DNA of 64,000 nucleotides, taken from the NCBI RefSeq assembly GCF_000300235.2, contig NZ_CP004388.1, positions 2,638,501 through 2,702,500 on the forward strand. Direction: 5' to 3'. The notes under the pieces are model-generated. The model searched no databases. It was given only the letters and a program-made list of their open reading frames with translations, and was not told where the DNA came from. Position 1 is the first letter of the stretch, and each line of letters opens with the position of its first letter. Source of the DNA: Thalassospira xiamenensis M-5 = DSM 17429 (GTDB taxonomy: Bacteria; Pseudomonadota; Alphaproteobacteria; Rhodospirillales; Thalassospiraceae). Positions 27,292-34,984 of the stretch are shown here, in pieces. The translations under genes were made by a program, and so were the position numbers.

Positions 27292-28632
27292 TTAGCGATA
27301 CGCGATTAGATCGGCATCCGCAGTCAGGAAGTAAAGACTGTCACCCGCAACAGACGGCGGCAAGGTGATCGGGCCGGAAACTTCATCCTTGCCAATGATC
27401 TCGCCACTATACGGGGAAACAGTCATGATTTCGCCCTGCTCGTTTCCAACGATCAACCTGTCACCAACCAGAACCGGACCGGTCCACACCATCGGACCTT
27501 CCTGATCTTCGGGATCGACAAAACGCGGCAAAGCAGTCACCCATTTAACCTGTCCGGTGTCTCGACGCAAGGCTATCAGGTCATTTGTGTTGGTAAGGAT
27601 GAAAACATAATCGCCCGCAACCCACGGCGACTGGATGCCTCCAGCTTCCAGTTCCCAGACGCGGTACCCGGTGCGAAGGTCAATCGCAACCGTCAAACCG
27701 GCATTACTGGTGGCGATCACCAGATTATTGTCAATAACCGGAAGACCGCGAATATCGGCAATCGCCGAAACCGCATCGGTGCGACCCGCCGATGCCAGCG
27801 CATCGGACCAGATCACCTGACCGTTTTCAACACGAAGCGCGTACATTTCACCGGTCGTGTAAGCCGAAATAACAACCCCTTGATCAACCGCCGGGCTTGC
27901 TCCACCGATAAAGGAAGCACCTTCAGATGCACCGCGATGGCTCCAAAGTGTCTCGCCGTTCATTGCGTTCAGTGCGACAGTCTGGTTATCAACCGTCACA
28001 ACGAACACGCGCCCGCCACGAACCGTCGGCGCGCCACGCATCGGGGCGGTTACCTGTGAGCGCCACATCACGGTTGCACTGGGAGCATCAATCGCAATTA
28101 CTTCAGCAAAGCCGGTGGTTGCATAAAGAATACCATTCTCATAGGCTAGACCACCGCCCAGAAGCGTGCTGTCTTCGTCCTCGTCCTTCGCCAGTTCAAG
28201 CGACCAGATACGCTTGCCCGATTTGGCACTGAACGCACGAACGACGGCGTCGGCATCAATGGTAAACACCACACCCCGCGCCACAATCGCTTGATTGAGC
28301 AGAAGATTGTCATCCATCGATCCTTCGCCGATACCAACAGACCAATCCTGACGCAGCACATCGTTGTCCAGACCGACATGATGCAGGGCATGACTTGGCA
28401 GACCACCGTTCTGCGGCCAGTCTTCCATCGGCTCGGGTTCCGGCAGGATCACGCGTTGATCGCTCAATTCGGCATCCGGCTGAACCGTGCTTTCAAGTGA
28501 TAGAACCGCAAGGCGTTCACCGGGAAGCGGCGGATCTTCGGATTCTCCAAGCCAGCTTGAGCATGCCGAAACGGCAACCGACATGCCCATGACGCACAAA
28601 AGGGATTTAATGTTGCGTGGTCTCAAAACCAT
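27292..28632 (-). CDS. bamB: Outer-membrane assembly lipoprotein BamB-like
   Basis: A 446-residue lipoprotein: signal peptide with lipobox VSAC (Cys24), then eight PQQ-like beta-propeller repeats (for example LIALRRDTGQVKW). BamB scaffolds BamA and helps insert outer-membrane proteins, in line with surA and lptD elsewhere in the window. The TPR protein-bamB-der order matches the classic yfgM-bamB-der cluster. Starts with ATG. Confidence 0.88.
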   Translation of the reverse strand: MVLRPRNIKSLLCVMGMSVAVSACSSWLGESEDPPLPGERLAVLSLESTVQPDAELSDQRVILPEPEPMEDWPQNGGLPSHALHHVGLDNDVLRQDWSVGIGEGSMDDNLLLNQAIVARGVVFTIDADAVVRAFSAKSGKRIWSLELAKDEDEDSTLLGGGLAYENGILYATTGFAEVIAIDAPSATVMWRSQVTAPMRGAPTVRGGRVFVVTVDNQTVALNAMNGETLWSHRGASEGASFIGGASPAVDQGVVISAYTTGEMYALRVENGQVIWSDALASAGRTDAVSAIADIRGLPVIDNNLVIATSNAGLTVAIDLRTGYRVWELEAGGIQSPWVAGDYVFILTNTNDLIALRRDTGQVKWVTALPRFVDPEDQEGPMVWTGPVLVGDRLIVGNEQGEIMTVSPYSGEIIGKDEVSGPITLPPSVAGDSLYFLTADADLIAYR

Positions 28633-28682
28633 ATCCTCTGATCCAGTCCCTGTGAACAGGTTGCCTGTGCCATTCCCGCCAA

Positions 28683-29333
28683 TCAGGCGCCAACGGCTTT
28701 CAGAATTTCACTTGCGCGGGCGCGCATGCCTGACGGTGCTTCGCTGTCATCGGCAATCTCGGTCAGCAGCGGCTTTGCTGCCTCTACCTCGCCTGCTGCG
28801 ATATGAAGCATCGCGATCATTTCACGTGCCGAGTAGTACCAGGGATTTTCAGGCACAGCGATCGGTTCCAAACGCGAAACCAAATCCTTGGCATTTGATG
28901 CGTCGGCGTTGTTCATCGCAATCTGAACCACGGCAAGATCGCGATAGATCTTTTCGACGTCGCTGTTACCCGCAATTGCCTCAAGCTCGGCGACCGCGGA
29001 ATCTTTCGCCCCGGCGCGAAGATAAATTGCCGCCTTCTGGAAATGACCAAGGGCGACAAAACCGGCATCGCCATCGGCAATGATCGCATCAAGCGCACCC
29101 AGTGCCGCATCCTGCTTTTCTTCACCAGCTTGTGCCAGTTCAATGGCATTTGCCATGCGCGTGCCGTTTTCGATGCGCGAATTTTCCTCGTAGCTTTTCC
29201 AGCCTTCACGTCCGGCAACACCCAGCACGATCACGGCCGCCACACCCACGATGTATTTGCCGTATTTGCGCCACAGCGCTTCATTGCGCTCGCGCTTGAG
29301 GTCTTCTTCGACTTCCTGGAAAATATCAACCAC
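28683..29333 (-). CDS. YfgM-like membrane-anchored TPR protein
   Basis: A 216-residue protein: cytoplasmic N-terminus (VDIFQEVEEDLKRERNEALW), one membrane helix at about 25-45 (KYIVGVAAVIVLGVAG) and a periplasmic helical repeat region. This layout and the position before bamB and der match YfgM, an accessory of the SecYEG translocon that hands substrates to periplasmic chaperones. The start is GTG at 29333 with GGAG eight bases upstream. A terminator-like hairpin sits in its leader. Confidence 0.82.
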   Translation of the reverse strand: MVDIFQEVEEDLKRERNEALWRKYGKYIVGVAAVIVLGVAGREGWKSYEENSRIENGTRMANAIELAQAGEEKQDAALGALDAIIADGDAGFVALGHFQKAAIYLRAGAKDSAVAELEAIAGNSDVEKIYRDLAVVQIAMNNADASNAKDLVSRLEPIAVPENPWYYSAREMIAMLHIAAGEVEAAKPLLTEIADDSEAPSGMRARASEILKAVGA

Positions 29334-29360
29334 GAAAACCGCTCCAATCCGATCAAAAGA

Positions 29361-29381
29361 AAGCGGGCAACCTGCCCGCTT
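29361..29381 (-). terminator. Terminator-like leader hairpin before the TPR-bamB-der operon
   Basis: On the minus strand AAGCGGGCA, loop GGT and TGCCCGCTT form a perfect nine-pair stem followed by TCTTTTG. It lies inside the predicted 5' leader, 28 bases before the GTG start, so it resembles an attenuator. No gene upstream on this strand needs a terminator. Confidence 0.6.
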
Positions 29382-29403
29382 GTCAGAATTAATTCCGGCA
29401 AGG

Positions 29404-29432
29404 ATTTAACGCGCCAGTACGCAAGGGGTCAA
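29404..29432 (-). promoter_or_regulatory. Predicted promoter of the TPR-bamB-der operon
   Basis: TTGACC (29427-29432) and TTAAAT (29404-29409) with a 17-base spacer on the minus strand. Transcription would begin near 29397, upstream of the leader hairpin. Confidence 0.55.
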
Positions 29433-29787
29433 GTCCGCTGCACATCAGGAGCCGCCAATATCGCAATTAAATCCCGCAATGCTGTATTTCACGCGTAAAA
29501 CTGCCACCCATCACGTTGTTTTTGATCCAGTGAACAACCATCAAAGGAAAGAATTGCCGCCTGCGATGCAGGACCAGACCTTAACCCGAACGAAAATCTG
29601 CCGCTAAAATCATAATCTGCCGTCCGGTTAATTGCCAAACCCGGCTGAAATGTGGCCAATCCGTCCCAACATCAAAAACAGTATCTGCTTCACCCAAAAC
29701 GGCACATGGATTGCATTTGTAAATTCGGGAAACGGAATTTTAATCGCTACCGGGCAAATACTGACCGGTCGATGCACGGAGATCAGG

Positions 29788-30222
29788 ATGAAAAGCTTGC
29801 ACAAGGCCCAAAGCCGACAAGAGGCGAAACGAATAATCCGTCAGCGCGTTCTGGCTGGATTATTCGCAACGCTGCTTGCTGCAAGCGTTTCAGGATGCGG
29901 GGGCATGGATAGTGCAGTAGAAGACATTACTGGAACCTCGGCGTTAACAGCTTCGCAATGGTATGTGGCGCTTGATGTCGTCAGCATCATCAACACTGAC
30001 AAAACCCTGATTGACCACGTCGTTTCCCTTTCAACGGGCCGGGACTGTTCTACAATCCGAAAGATTGATGGTAAATCATACTGCAAAAAGGATCCGGTTC
30101 CGGAAACGCCACTTTATTGCTATCGCACATTGGCGGCGGTTAGTTGCTATCGTACACCCGATCCTTACAATACTGGCGCACAAACCGTTGACTGGCCGCC
30201 AACACGATCACGCAGCCTGTAA
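29788..30222 (+). CDS. Small lipoprotein of unknown function
   Basis: A 144-residue protein. The ATG at 29788 with CGGAG and CAGG upstream gives a lipoprotein signal peptide with lipobox VSGC; longer frames lack a sensible signal. The mature part holds ALTASQWYVALDVVSIINTDKT and a cysteine-containing C-terminus with YCYRTLAAVSCYRTPDP. Several cysteines outside the lipobox suggest disulfides in the periplasm. I do not recognise a named family. It stands alone, upstream of DUF2794. Confidence 0.7.
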   Translation: MKSLHKAQSRQEAKRIIRQRVLAGLFATLLAASVSGCGGMDSAVEDITGTSALTASQWYVALDVVSIINTDKTLIDHVVSLSTGRDCSTIRKIDGKSYCKKDPVPETPLYCYRTLAAVSCYRTPDPYNTGAQTVDWPPTRSRSL

Positions 30223-30376
30223 TCACCTCAACCAACTGAAATCTCACATATATTTGTAGAAATTTTCATATCCCGGCCCTTTCAAACTTGAGGCTGCGGA
30301 TAAACCGCGCTACCGTGTCATCAGAGCGTCATAAACGCTCTATCCCGGCCTTTTGAAATTACGTCCGGAGAAAGAC

Positions 30377-30730
30377 ATGGGTACATTGTTCAATCTGGCT
30401 CAATACCGCAAAGCCAAAAGCTTTGTGCATTTTGACCGGACTGAATTGATGCAGCTCATGAATACTTATTCCAGACAAGTCGCAAGTGGTGCATGGCGCG
30501 ACTATGCCATTGATCACCTTGATGGCATGGCCATGTTCTCCATCTTCCGTTCCTCACATGAAACAGCCATCTTCACCGTCATCAAACTTGGTGCGGATCA
30601 CAAGAATGCCGGGCATTTCGTAGCACTTCACAGCGGTGAAAAAATAAAACAAAGCTCGGAAATCCAGAACGTTCTTGATGCCGTTGAAAAACGTGCACGC
30701 AAAGTCGTCCCGCTGTTCAAATCCCGTTAA
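30377..30730 (+). CDS. DUF2794 protein
   Basis: A 117-residue protein whose core, NTYSRQVASGAWRDYAID followed by AMFSIFRSSHETAIFTVIKLG, matches DUF2794, a small family restricted mainly to alphaproteobacteria. No function is established. The ATG at 30377 with CGGAG upstream is preferred to an upstream in-frame codon. The next gene probably begins within or just after its 3' end. Confidence 0.78.
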   Translation: MGTLFNLAQYRKAKSFVHFDRTELMQLMNTYSRQVASGAWRDYAIDHLDGMAMFSIFRSSHETAIFTVIKLGADHKNAGHFVALHSGEKIKQSSEIQNVLDAVEKRARKVVPLFKSR

Positions 30731-31508
30731 AGATCGGTTTCGCCTTTTGCCCCTTTCCATACTTGCTTTCTTCTCGCCCAATCGCGGCAATCGCACCATC
30801 CTGTGTGGTTTTCTTGTTCTGGCGGCATATACGTTTCATGCTCCACCTGCACAGGCCGACTACACCAGTGGTTACAAGGCCTATCAGGCGGGGAATTATG
30901 AAATGGCCCGCGCACAGTGGCGCGTTGCCGCACAGGAAGACGATCCACGTGCGCAATATGCGCTTGGCCTGCTTTACTATCGCGGCCTTGCCGGTCCACA
31001 GGACTACCGACAGGCAGCAGATTGGTTTGCCCTTGCAGCACGCTCTAATCATGCAAATGCAATCTATTATCTTGGGCTGATGTATTTCAATGGCTGGGGG
31101 CTGCGCTATGACCAGTTCCGCGCCACAGAATTCTTTAAACGCGCTCTTCATGCCAACGGGAACAATACCGATGCCGCCTTTCTGATTGGCGAACAGTATT
31201 TTCACGGGCGTGGAGCGGAACAAAACTATGTTGAAGCCGCCCATTATTACAGGATCGCCGCCGAAAAAGGCATGCATGCCGCCCAATTCATGCTCGGCGC
31301 GATGCTGGAACGCGGCTGGGGTATAGAACAGGATTATGCAGATGCCTATTACTGGCTACGCCGTTCAGCCCTTGGCCCACGCCCCCTGCCTCCCGGTGTC
31401 GAACTTGAAATGGACCCGGCAACGGCAATTACCAATCTTGAACCAAAGCTGCGCCTTGAAGAAATCAGACGTGTTGACAAACGGCTACAGGAATTGGCTG
31501 TTCCCTGA
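30678..31508 (+). CDS. Exported Sel1-repeat protein
   Basis: A protein with a signal peptide ending PPAQA and four to five Sel1-like repeats, such as ARAQWRVAAQEDDPRAQYALG and AAHYYRIAAEKGMHAAQFMLG. Sel1 solenoids are protein-interaction scaffolds, often in envelope or signalling contexts; the partner is unknown. The start is uncertain: ATG at 30678 overlaps the DUF2794 gene by 53 bases, while TTG at 30747 would avoid overlap and give a shorter signal peptide. Neither has a strong ribosome-binding site. Confidence 0.8.
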   Translation: MPLKNVHAKSSRCSNPVKDRFRLLPLSILAFFSPNRGNRTILCGFLVLAAYTFHAPPAQADYTSGYKAYQAGNYEMARAQWRVAAQEDDPRAQYALGLLYYRGLAGPQDYRQAADWFALAARSNHANAIYYLGLMYFNGWGLRYDQFRATEFFKRALHANGNNTDAAFLIGEQYFHGRGAEQNYVEAAHYYRIAAEKGMHAAQFMLGAMLERGWGIEQDYADAYYWLRRSALGPRPLPPGVELEMDPATAITNLEPKLRLEEIRRVDKRLQELAVP

Positions 31509-31518
31509 ACCAAAACAC

Positions 31519-31544
31519 AAAAGGCCACCCGAAGGCGGCCTTTT
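31519..31544. terminator. Bidirectional terminator between the Sel1 gene and nrdB
   Basis: AAAAGGCCACC, loop GAAG and GGCGGCCTTTT style stem with A and T runs on both sides, placed between convergent genes. It can end transcripts from both directions. Confidence 0.8.
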
Positions 31545-31570
31545 GCATGATATTCGTTCCGTGACTAGGA

Positions 31571-32599
31571 TCAGGAAAATGCTTCGTCCCAAGTGCCGCG
31601 CGTTGCGGCTTTTGAATATTCCGTCGCGCGGTTTTCAAAGAAGTTGGTGTGCTCGACCGCATTCAGCATCGCATCCATCCATGGCAACGGGTTCTGTTCA
31701 ATCCCGTATTGCTCCTCAAGACCAAGCTGGCTAAGGCGGCGATCAGCGATATAGCGGATGTATTTCTTTATATCTTCCGCTGTCAGGCCCTGCACCGCAC
31801 CGGCTTCGAAGGACAGATCGATAAACGCATCTTCGTGACTGACGATGGTTTTGCAGGCCTCGATCAGGTCGCTGCGCATTTCGTCATCCCAGATTTCCGG
31901 GTTCTCTTTGCAGAATGTCCTAAACAGGCGGATGATGCTTTCGCAATGCAGGCTTTCATCGCGCACAGACCATGTGACGATCTGCCCCATGCCCTTCATC
32001 TTGTTAAAGCGAGGGAAATTCATCAGCATCGCAAATGAGGCAAACAGCTGCAAACCTTCGGTAAAGGCGCCAAACACCGCAAGCGTCTTGGCGATGTTCC
32101 GCTTGCCCTGTGTGGTTAAACGCAGGTCGCCATGCTCGTCGGTATACTCGTCTTCCGGACCAATGCCCCAGATTTGCATATAGTCGTATTTGTCCTTCAT
32201 TTCCTTGTACTGGAAGAAGGCCTCATACTCGGCTTCGGGCATGCCAATGGTATCAAGAAGGTGCGAATAGGCGGCTACATGGATGGTTTCCATGTTGGAA
32301 AATGCCGCCAGCATCATCTGGACTTCGGTTGGTTTGAATACGCGCGTATAATGGCGCATATAGCAGTTATTGACCTCGATATCCGACTGAGTGAAAAAGC
32401 GGAAAATCTGCGTGAGCAGGTTGCGTTCGGCATCGGAAATCGTGTGGTTCCAATCCTTGACGTCATCGGCCAGCGGCACTTCTTCGGGCAGCCAGTGAAT
32501 TTGCTGCTGGGTCAACCACGCCTCATAGGCCCACGGATAACGGAACGGCTTGTAGACCGGGTTTTCCGTCAGAAGATCAATTACTTTATCGTCAGACAT
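31571..32599 (-). CDS. nrdB: Class I ribonucleotide reductase, beta subunit
   Basis: A 342-residue R2 protein with a di-iron site and tyrosyl radical. METIHVAAY supplies an iron-ligand Glu and His and the radical Tyr in the E. coli Tyr122 position; RDESLHCES supplies the second ExxH. The C-terminus ends in an acidic tail for docking to NrdA. There is no N-terminal ATP-cone, which some NrdB proteins carry. It follows nrdA by 40 bases. Confidence 0.95.
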   Translation of the reverse strand: MSDDKVIDLLTENPVYKPFRYPWAYEAWLTQQQIHWLPEEVPLADDVKDWNHTISDAERNLLTQIFRFFTQSDIEVNNCYMRHYTRVFKPTEVQMMLAAFSNMETIHVAAYSHLLDTIGMPEAEYEAFFQYKEMKDKYDYMQIWGIGPEDEYTDEHGDLRLTTQGKRNIAKTLAVFGAFTEGLQLFASFAMLMNFPRFNKMKGMGQIVTWSVRDESLHCESIIRLFRTFCKENPEIWDDEMRSDLIEACKTIVSHEDAFIDLSFEAGAVQGLTAEDIKKYIRYIADRRLSQLGLEEQYGIEQNPLPWMDAMLNAVEHTNFFENRATEYSKAATRGTWDEAFS

Positions 32600-32639
32600 A
32601 TCGTCACTTCTCGCAAAATTTCTGTGTGCTCAAGCCGCT

Positions 32640-34520
32640 TTACTGGCAGGCGAGACATTCATCATAGTCAGGTTCGCTGGCTGCCTGTGCGGCGGCGGCC
32701 GCAACCAGTGCCGGGATTTCAAACGAGCTTTCCGGGCTTGGCATATCGTCATCATTCGACTTCGCACGCCCCGGAATGTTCGCAACCACCTCGGCCCGCT
32801 GGATCGATTTCGACCGGCAGTAATAAAGGCTTTTGACCCCCTTTTTCCATGCTTGGAAATGGATCTGATGCAGGTCGCGTTTATGAACATTCGACGCCAG
32901 GAAGATGTTCAGTGACTGTGCCTGATCAATCATCGGCGTGCGATCACCGGCAAGTTCGATCAGCCAGCGCTGATCCAGCTCGAACGCAGTCTTGAAGATG
33001 TCCTTTTCCAGATCAGACAGGAAATCAAGATGCTGAACCGACCCTTCATGCACCGTGATGGATGTCCAGACATCCTCAGTATTCCGACCTTTTTCTTCCA
33101 GAACCTCGGCAAGATACTTGTTGCGCACGTTAAACGAGCCCGAAAGCGTCTTGTGGGTGTAGGAGTTCGCCGCCATCGGCTCGATTCCCGGCGAAGCACC
33201 GCCGCAAATGATCGAAATCGATGCGGTCGGCGCAATCGCGGTTTTGTTCGAGAAACGGGTTTTGATGCCGTATTCGGCCGCATCCGGGCACGAACCGCGT
33301 TCTTCCGCCAACTTTTCAGATGCCGCATCGGCATGTTTTTTCAAGTGATCAAAAATCTGCTTGTTCCAGACCTTGCTCATCACCCCTTCAAGCGGCACTT
33401 TCTGCGCCTGAAGGAAGGAATGGAAGCCCATCACGCCAAGACCAACCGAACGTTCACGCATCGCGGAATATTTCGCACGCGCCATGGTATCGGGCGCATG
33501 ATCGATAAAGTCCTGAAGCACGTTATCAAGGAAACGCAGGATATCCTCGATGAACTGGTCGTCGTCCTTCCAGGTCAGGTAATGTTCAAGGTTCAGCGAC
33601 GACAGGCAGCAAACAGCAGTACGATCCCCGCCCAGATGATCCTTTCCAGTCGGCAACGTGATTTCCGAGCACAGGTTCGACGTCTTGACGCTAAGCCCGG
33701 CCAGCTTGTGGTGTTCCGGCACCGCACGGTTCACGGTGTCGATGAACAGCATATAGGGCTCGCCTGTTTCAACGCGCGATGTCAGCAAACGTATCCACAA
33801 TGAACGCGCGCTGATTTTGCGGACAACATGCCCGTCTTTGGGGGATGTCAGCGCCCATTCTTCATCATTTTCGACCGCACGCATGAAGGCATCCGAAATC
33901 GCAACGCCCTGATGCAGGTTCGGCGTCTTGCGGTTCGGGTCACCACCGGTCGGGCGGCGCATCTCGGAAAACTCTTCGATCTCTGGATGGCTGACCGGCA
34001 TATAAACCGCGGCCGATCCGCGGCGCAACGATCCCTGACTGATCGCCAGTGTCAAGCTGTCCATCACGCGAATGAACGGCACTACCCCGGACGTCTTGCC
34101 ATTCTTGCCGACCTTTTCCCCAATCGAACGCAGATTGCCCCAGTATGAACCGATTCCGCCGCCACGTGCCGCAAGCCAGACATTCTCTGTCCAGATATCG
34201 ACAATACCGCCAAGATTATCGTCTGCCTCGTTCAGGAAGCAGGAAATAGGCAAGCCTCGCGTGGTCCCGCCATTCGACAGGATCGGGGTCGCTGGCATGA
34301 ACCAAAGCTTGGAAATGTAGTCATAAAGACGCTGCGCATGCGCTTCGTTGTCACCATAGTAGCTGGCAACGCGCGCAAACAGATCCTGATAGCTTTCGCC
34401 CGGCATCAGATAACGGTCATTCAAAACCGCCTTGCCAAAGTCAGTCAGCAATGCATCGCGCGAACGATCAACAATAACGCGCGCACCTTTTTCGTGCTGC
34501 ACCACATCCAGCATCTTCAT
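32640..34520 (-). CDS. nrdA: Class I ribonucleotide reductase, alpha subunit (lacks ATP-cone)
   Basis: A 626-residue catalytic subunit that reduces ribonucleoside diphosphates. Active-site cysteines are visible in GLPISCFLN, SNLCSEITLP and AVCCLSSLN; the radical-transfer tyrosines are in KSLYYCRSK; the thioredoxin-reducible pair is CLAC at the extreme C-terminus. At 626 residues it lacks the N-terminal ATP-cone (activity site) present in the roughly 760-residue E. coli enzyme. Two predicted NrdR boxes lie about 180 bases upstream. Confidence 0.95.
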   Translation of the reverse strand: MKMLDVVQHEKGARVIVDRSRDALLTDFGKAVLNDRYLMPGESYQDLFARVASYYGDNEAHAQRLYDYISKLWFMPATPILSNGGTTRGLPISCFLNEADDNLGGIVDIWTENVWLAARGGGIGSYWGNLRSIGEKVGKNGKTSGVVPFIRVMDSLTLAISQGSLRRGSAAVYMPVSHPEIEEFSEMRRPTGGDPNRKTPNLHQGVAISDAFMRAVENDEEWALTSPKDGHVVRKISARSLWIRLLTSRVETGEPYMLFIDTVNRAVPEHHKLAGLSVKTSNLCSEITLPTGKDHLGGDRTAVCCLSSLNLEHYLTWKDDDQFIEDILRFLDNVLQDFIDHAPDTMARAKYSAMRERSVGLGVMGFHSFLQAQKVPLEGVMSKVWNKQIFDHLKKHADAASEKLAEERGSCPDAAEYGIKTRFSNKTAIAPTASISIICGGASPGIEPMAANSYTHKTLSGSFNVRNKYLAEVLEEKGRNTEDVWTSITVHEGSVQHLDFLSDLEKDIFKTAFELDQRWLIELAGDRTPMIDQAQSLNIFLASNVHKRDLHQIHFQAWKKGVKSLYYCRSKSIQRAEVVANIPGRAKSNDDDMPSPESSFEIPALVAAAAAQAASEPDYDECLACQ

Positions 34521-34699
34521 GCTTGTAGTCCCCTTACCTGAACGGTCGCCAGTTGGCGGCGATCCGCTTCCTGTTTGTTATCTTCATCAAACGGCGTTTG
34601 CCTGATCCGGCCCCGGTTGACGGCCTGCCAGATCATGAAAAATACCCGTTTCCAATGCCCGTTTGAAAATGGTTATGCCTGCTCAAAGCCCGATTGAAA

Positions 34700-34746
34700 A
34701 CACAATATGTAGTGGGAATGGATAAAAAATCGTCAATTGATTGTAT
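34700..34746 (-). promoter_or_regulatory. Paired NrdR boxes over the predicted nrdAB promoter
   Basis: ACACAATATGTAGTGG (34700-34715) matches 14 of 16 positions of the NrdR-box consensus. A weaker second copy, CGTCAATTGATTGTAT (34731-34746), starts 31 bases away, the three-helical-turn spacing typical of NrdR sites. On the minus strand the -35 TTGACG lies in the second box and a -10-like sequence in the first, so bound NrdR would block polymerase. Confidence 0.65.
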
Positions 34747-34935
34747 CAGTTCCGTTACAATCCCGGATATCCAATGATTCGCGGCAAAGGCATTTTTTAC
34801 TCCCCCTGCGGTCAAGCAAAAGATCAGCAAAATTTTTGCGAACAGCTTGATCCCAAAGGTTGAGTTTGGGGTGATCAGCATCCTACAAATTCGCAAAACG
34901 CCAGTTGCGATTCCCGATTTGAATTGTCCCAAACA

Positions 34936-34965
34936 AAAAGCGCCCGGACAAACCGGACGCTTTTT
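34936..34965 (-). terminator. Terminator of the PQQ dehydrogenase gene
   Basis: AAAAAGCGTCCGG / CCGGGCGCTTTTT stem on the minus strand, 20 bases after the stop, with a T-run in both orientations. Confidence 0.85.
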
Positions 34966-34984
34966 ACAGATATTCGAAACGTGC

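Larger units (their letters stand above)
29334..29787. other. Intergenic region upstream of the TPR-bamB-der operon
   Basis: This 454-base divergent gap holds a predicted minus-strand promoter (29404-29432) and a leader hairpin (29361-29381). I see no convincing gene in 29440-29780. A ribosome-binding site for the lipoprotein gene on plus occurs at its right end. Confidence 0.6.
34521..34984. other. Intergenic region between nrdA and the PQQ dehydrogenase gene
   Basis: This 464-base gap carries the nrdA promoter with NrdR boxes and the terminator of the PQQ dehydrogenase gene. I found no convincing coding frame in it. Confidence 0.6.
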
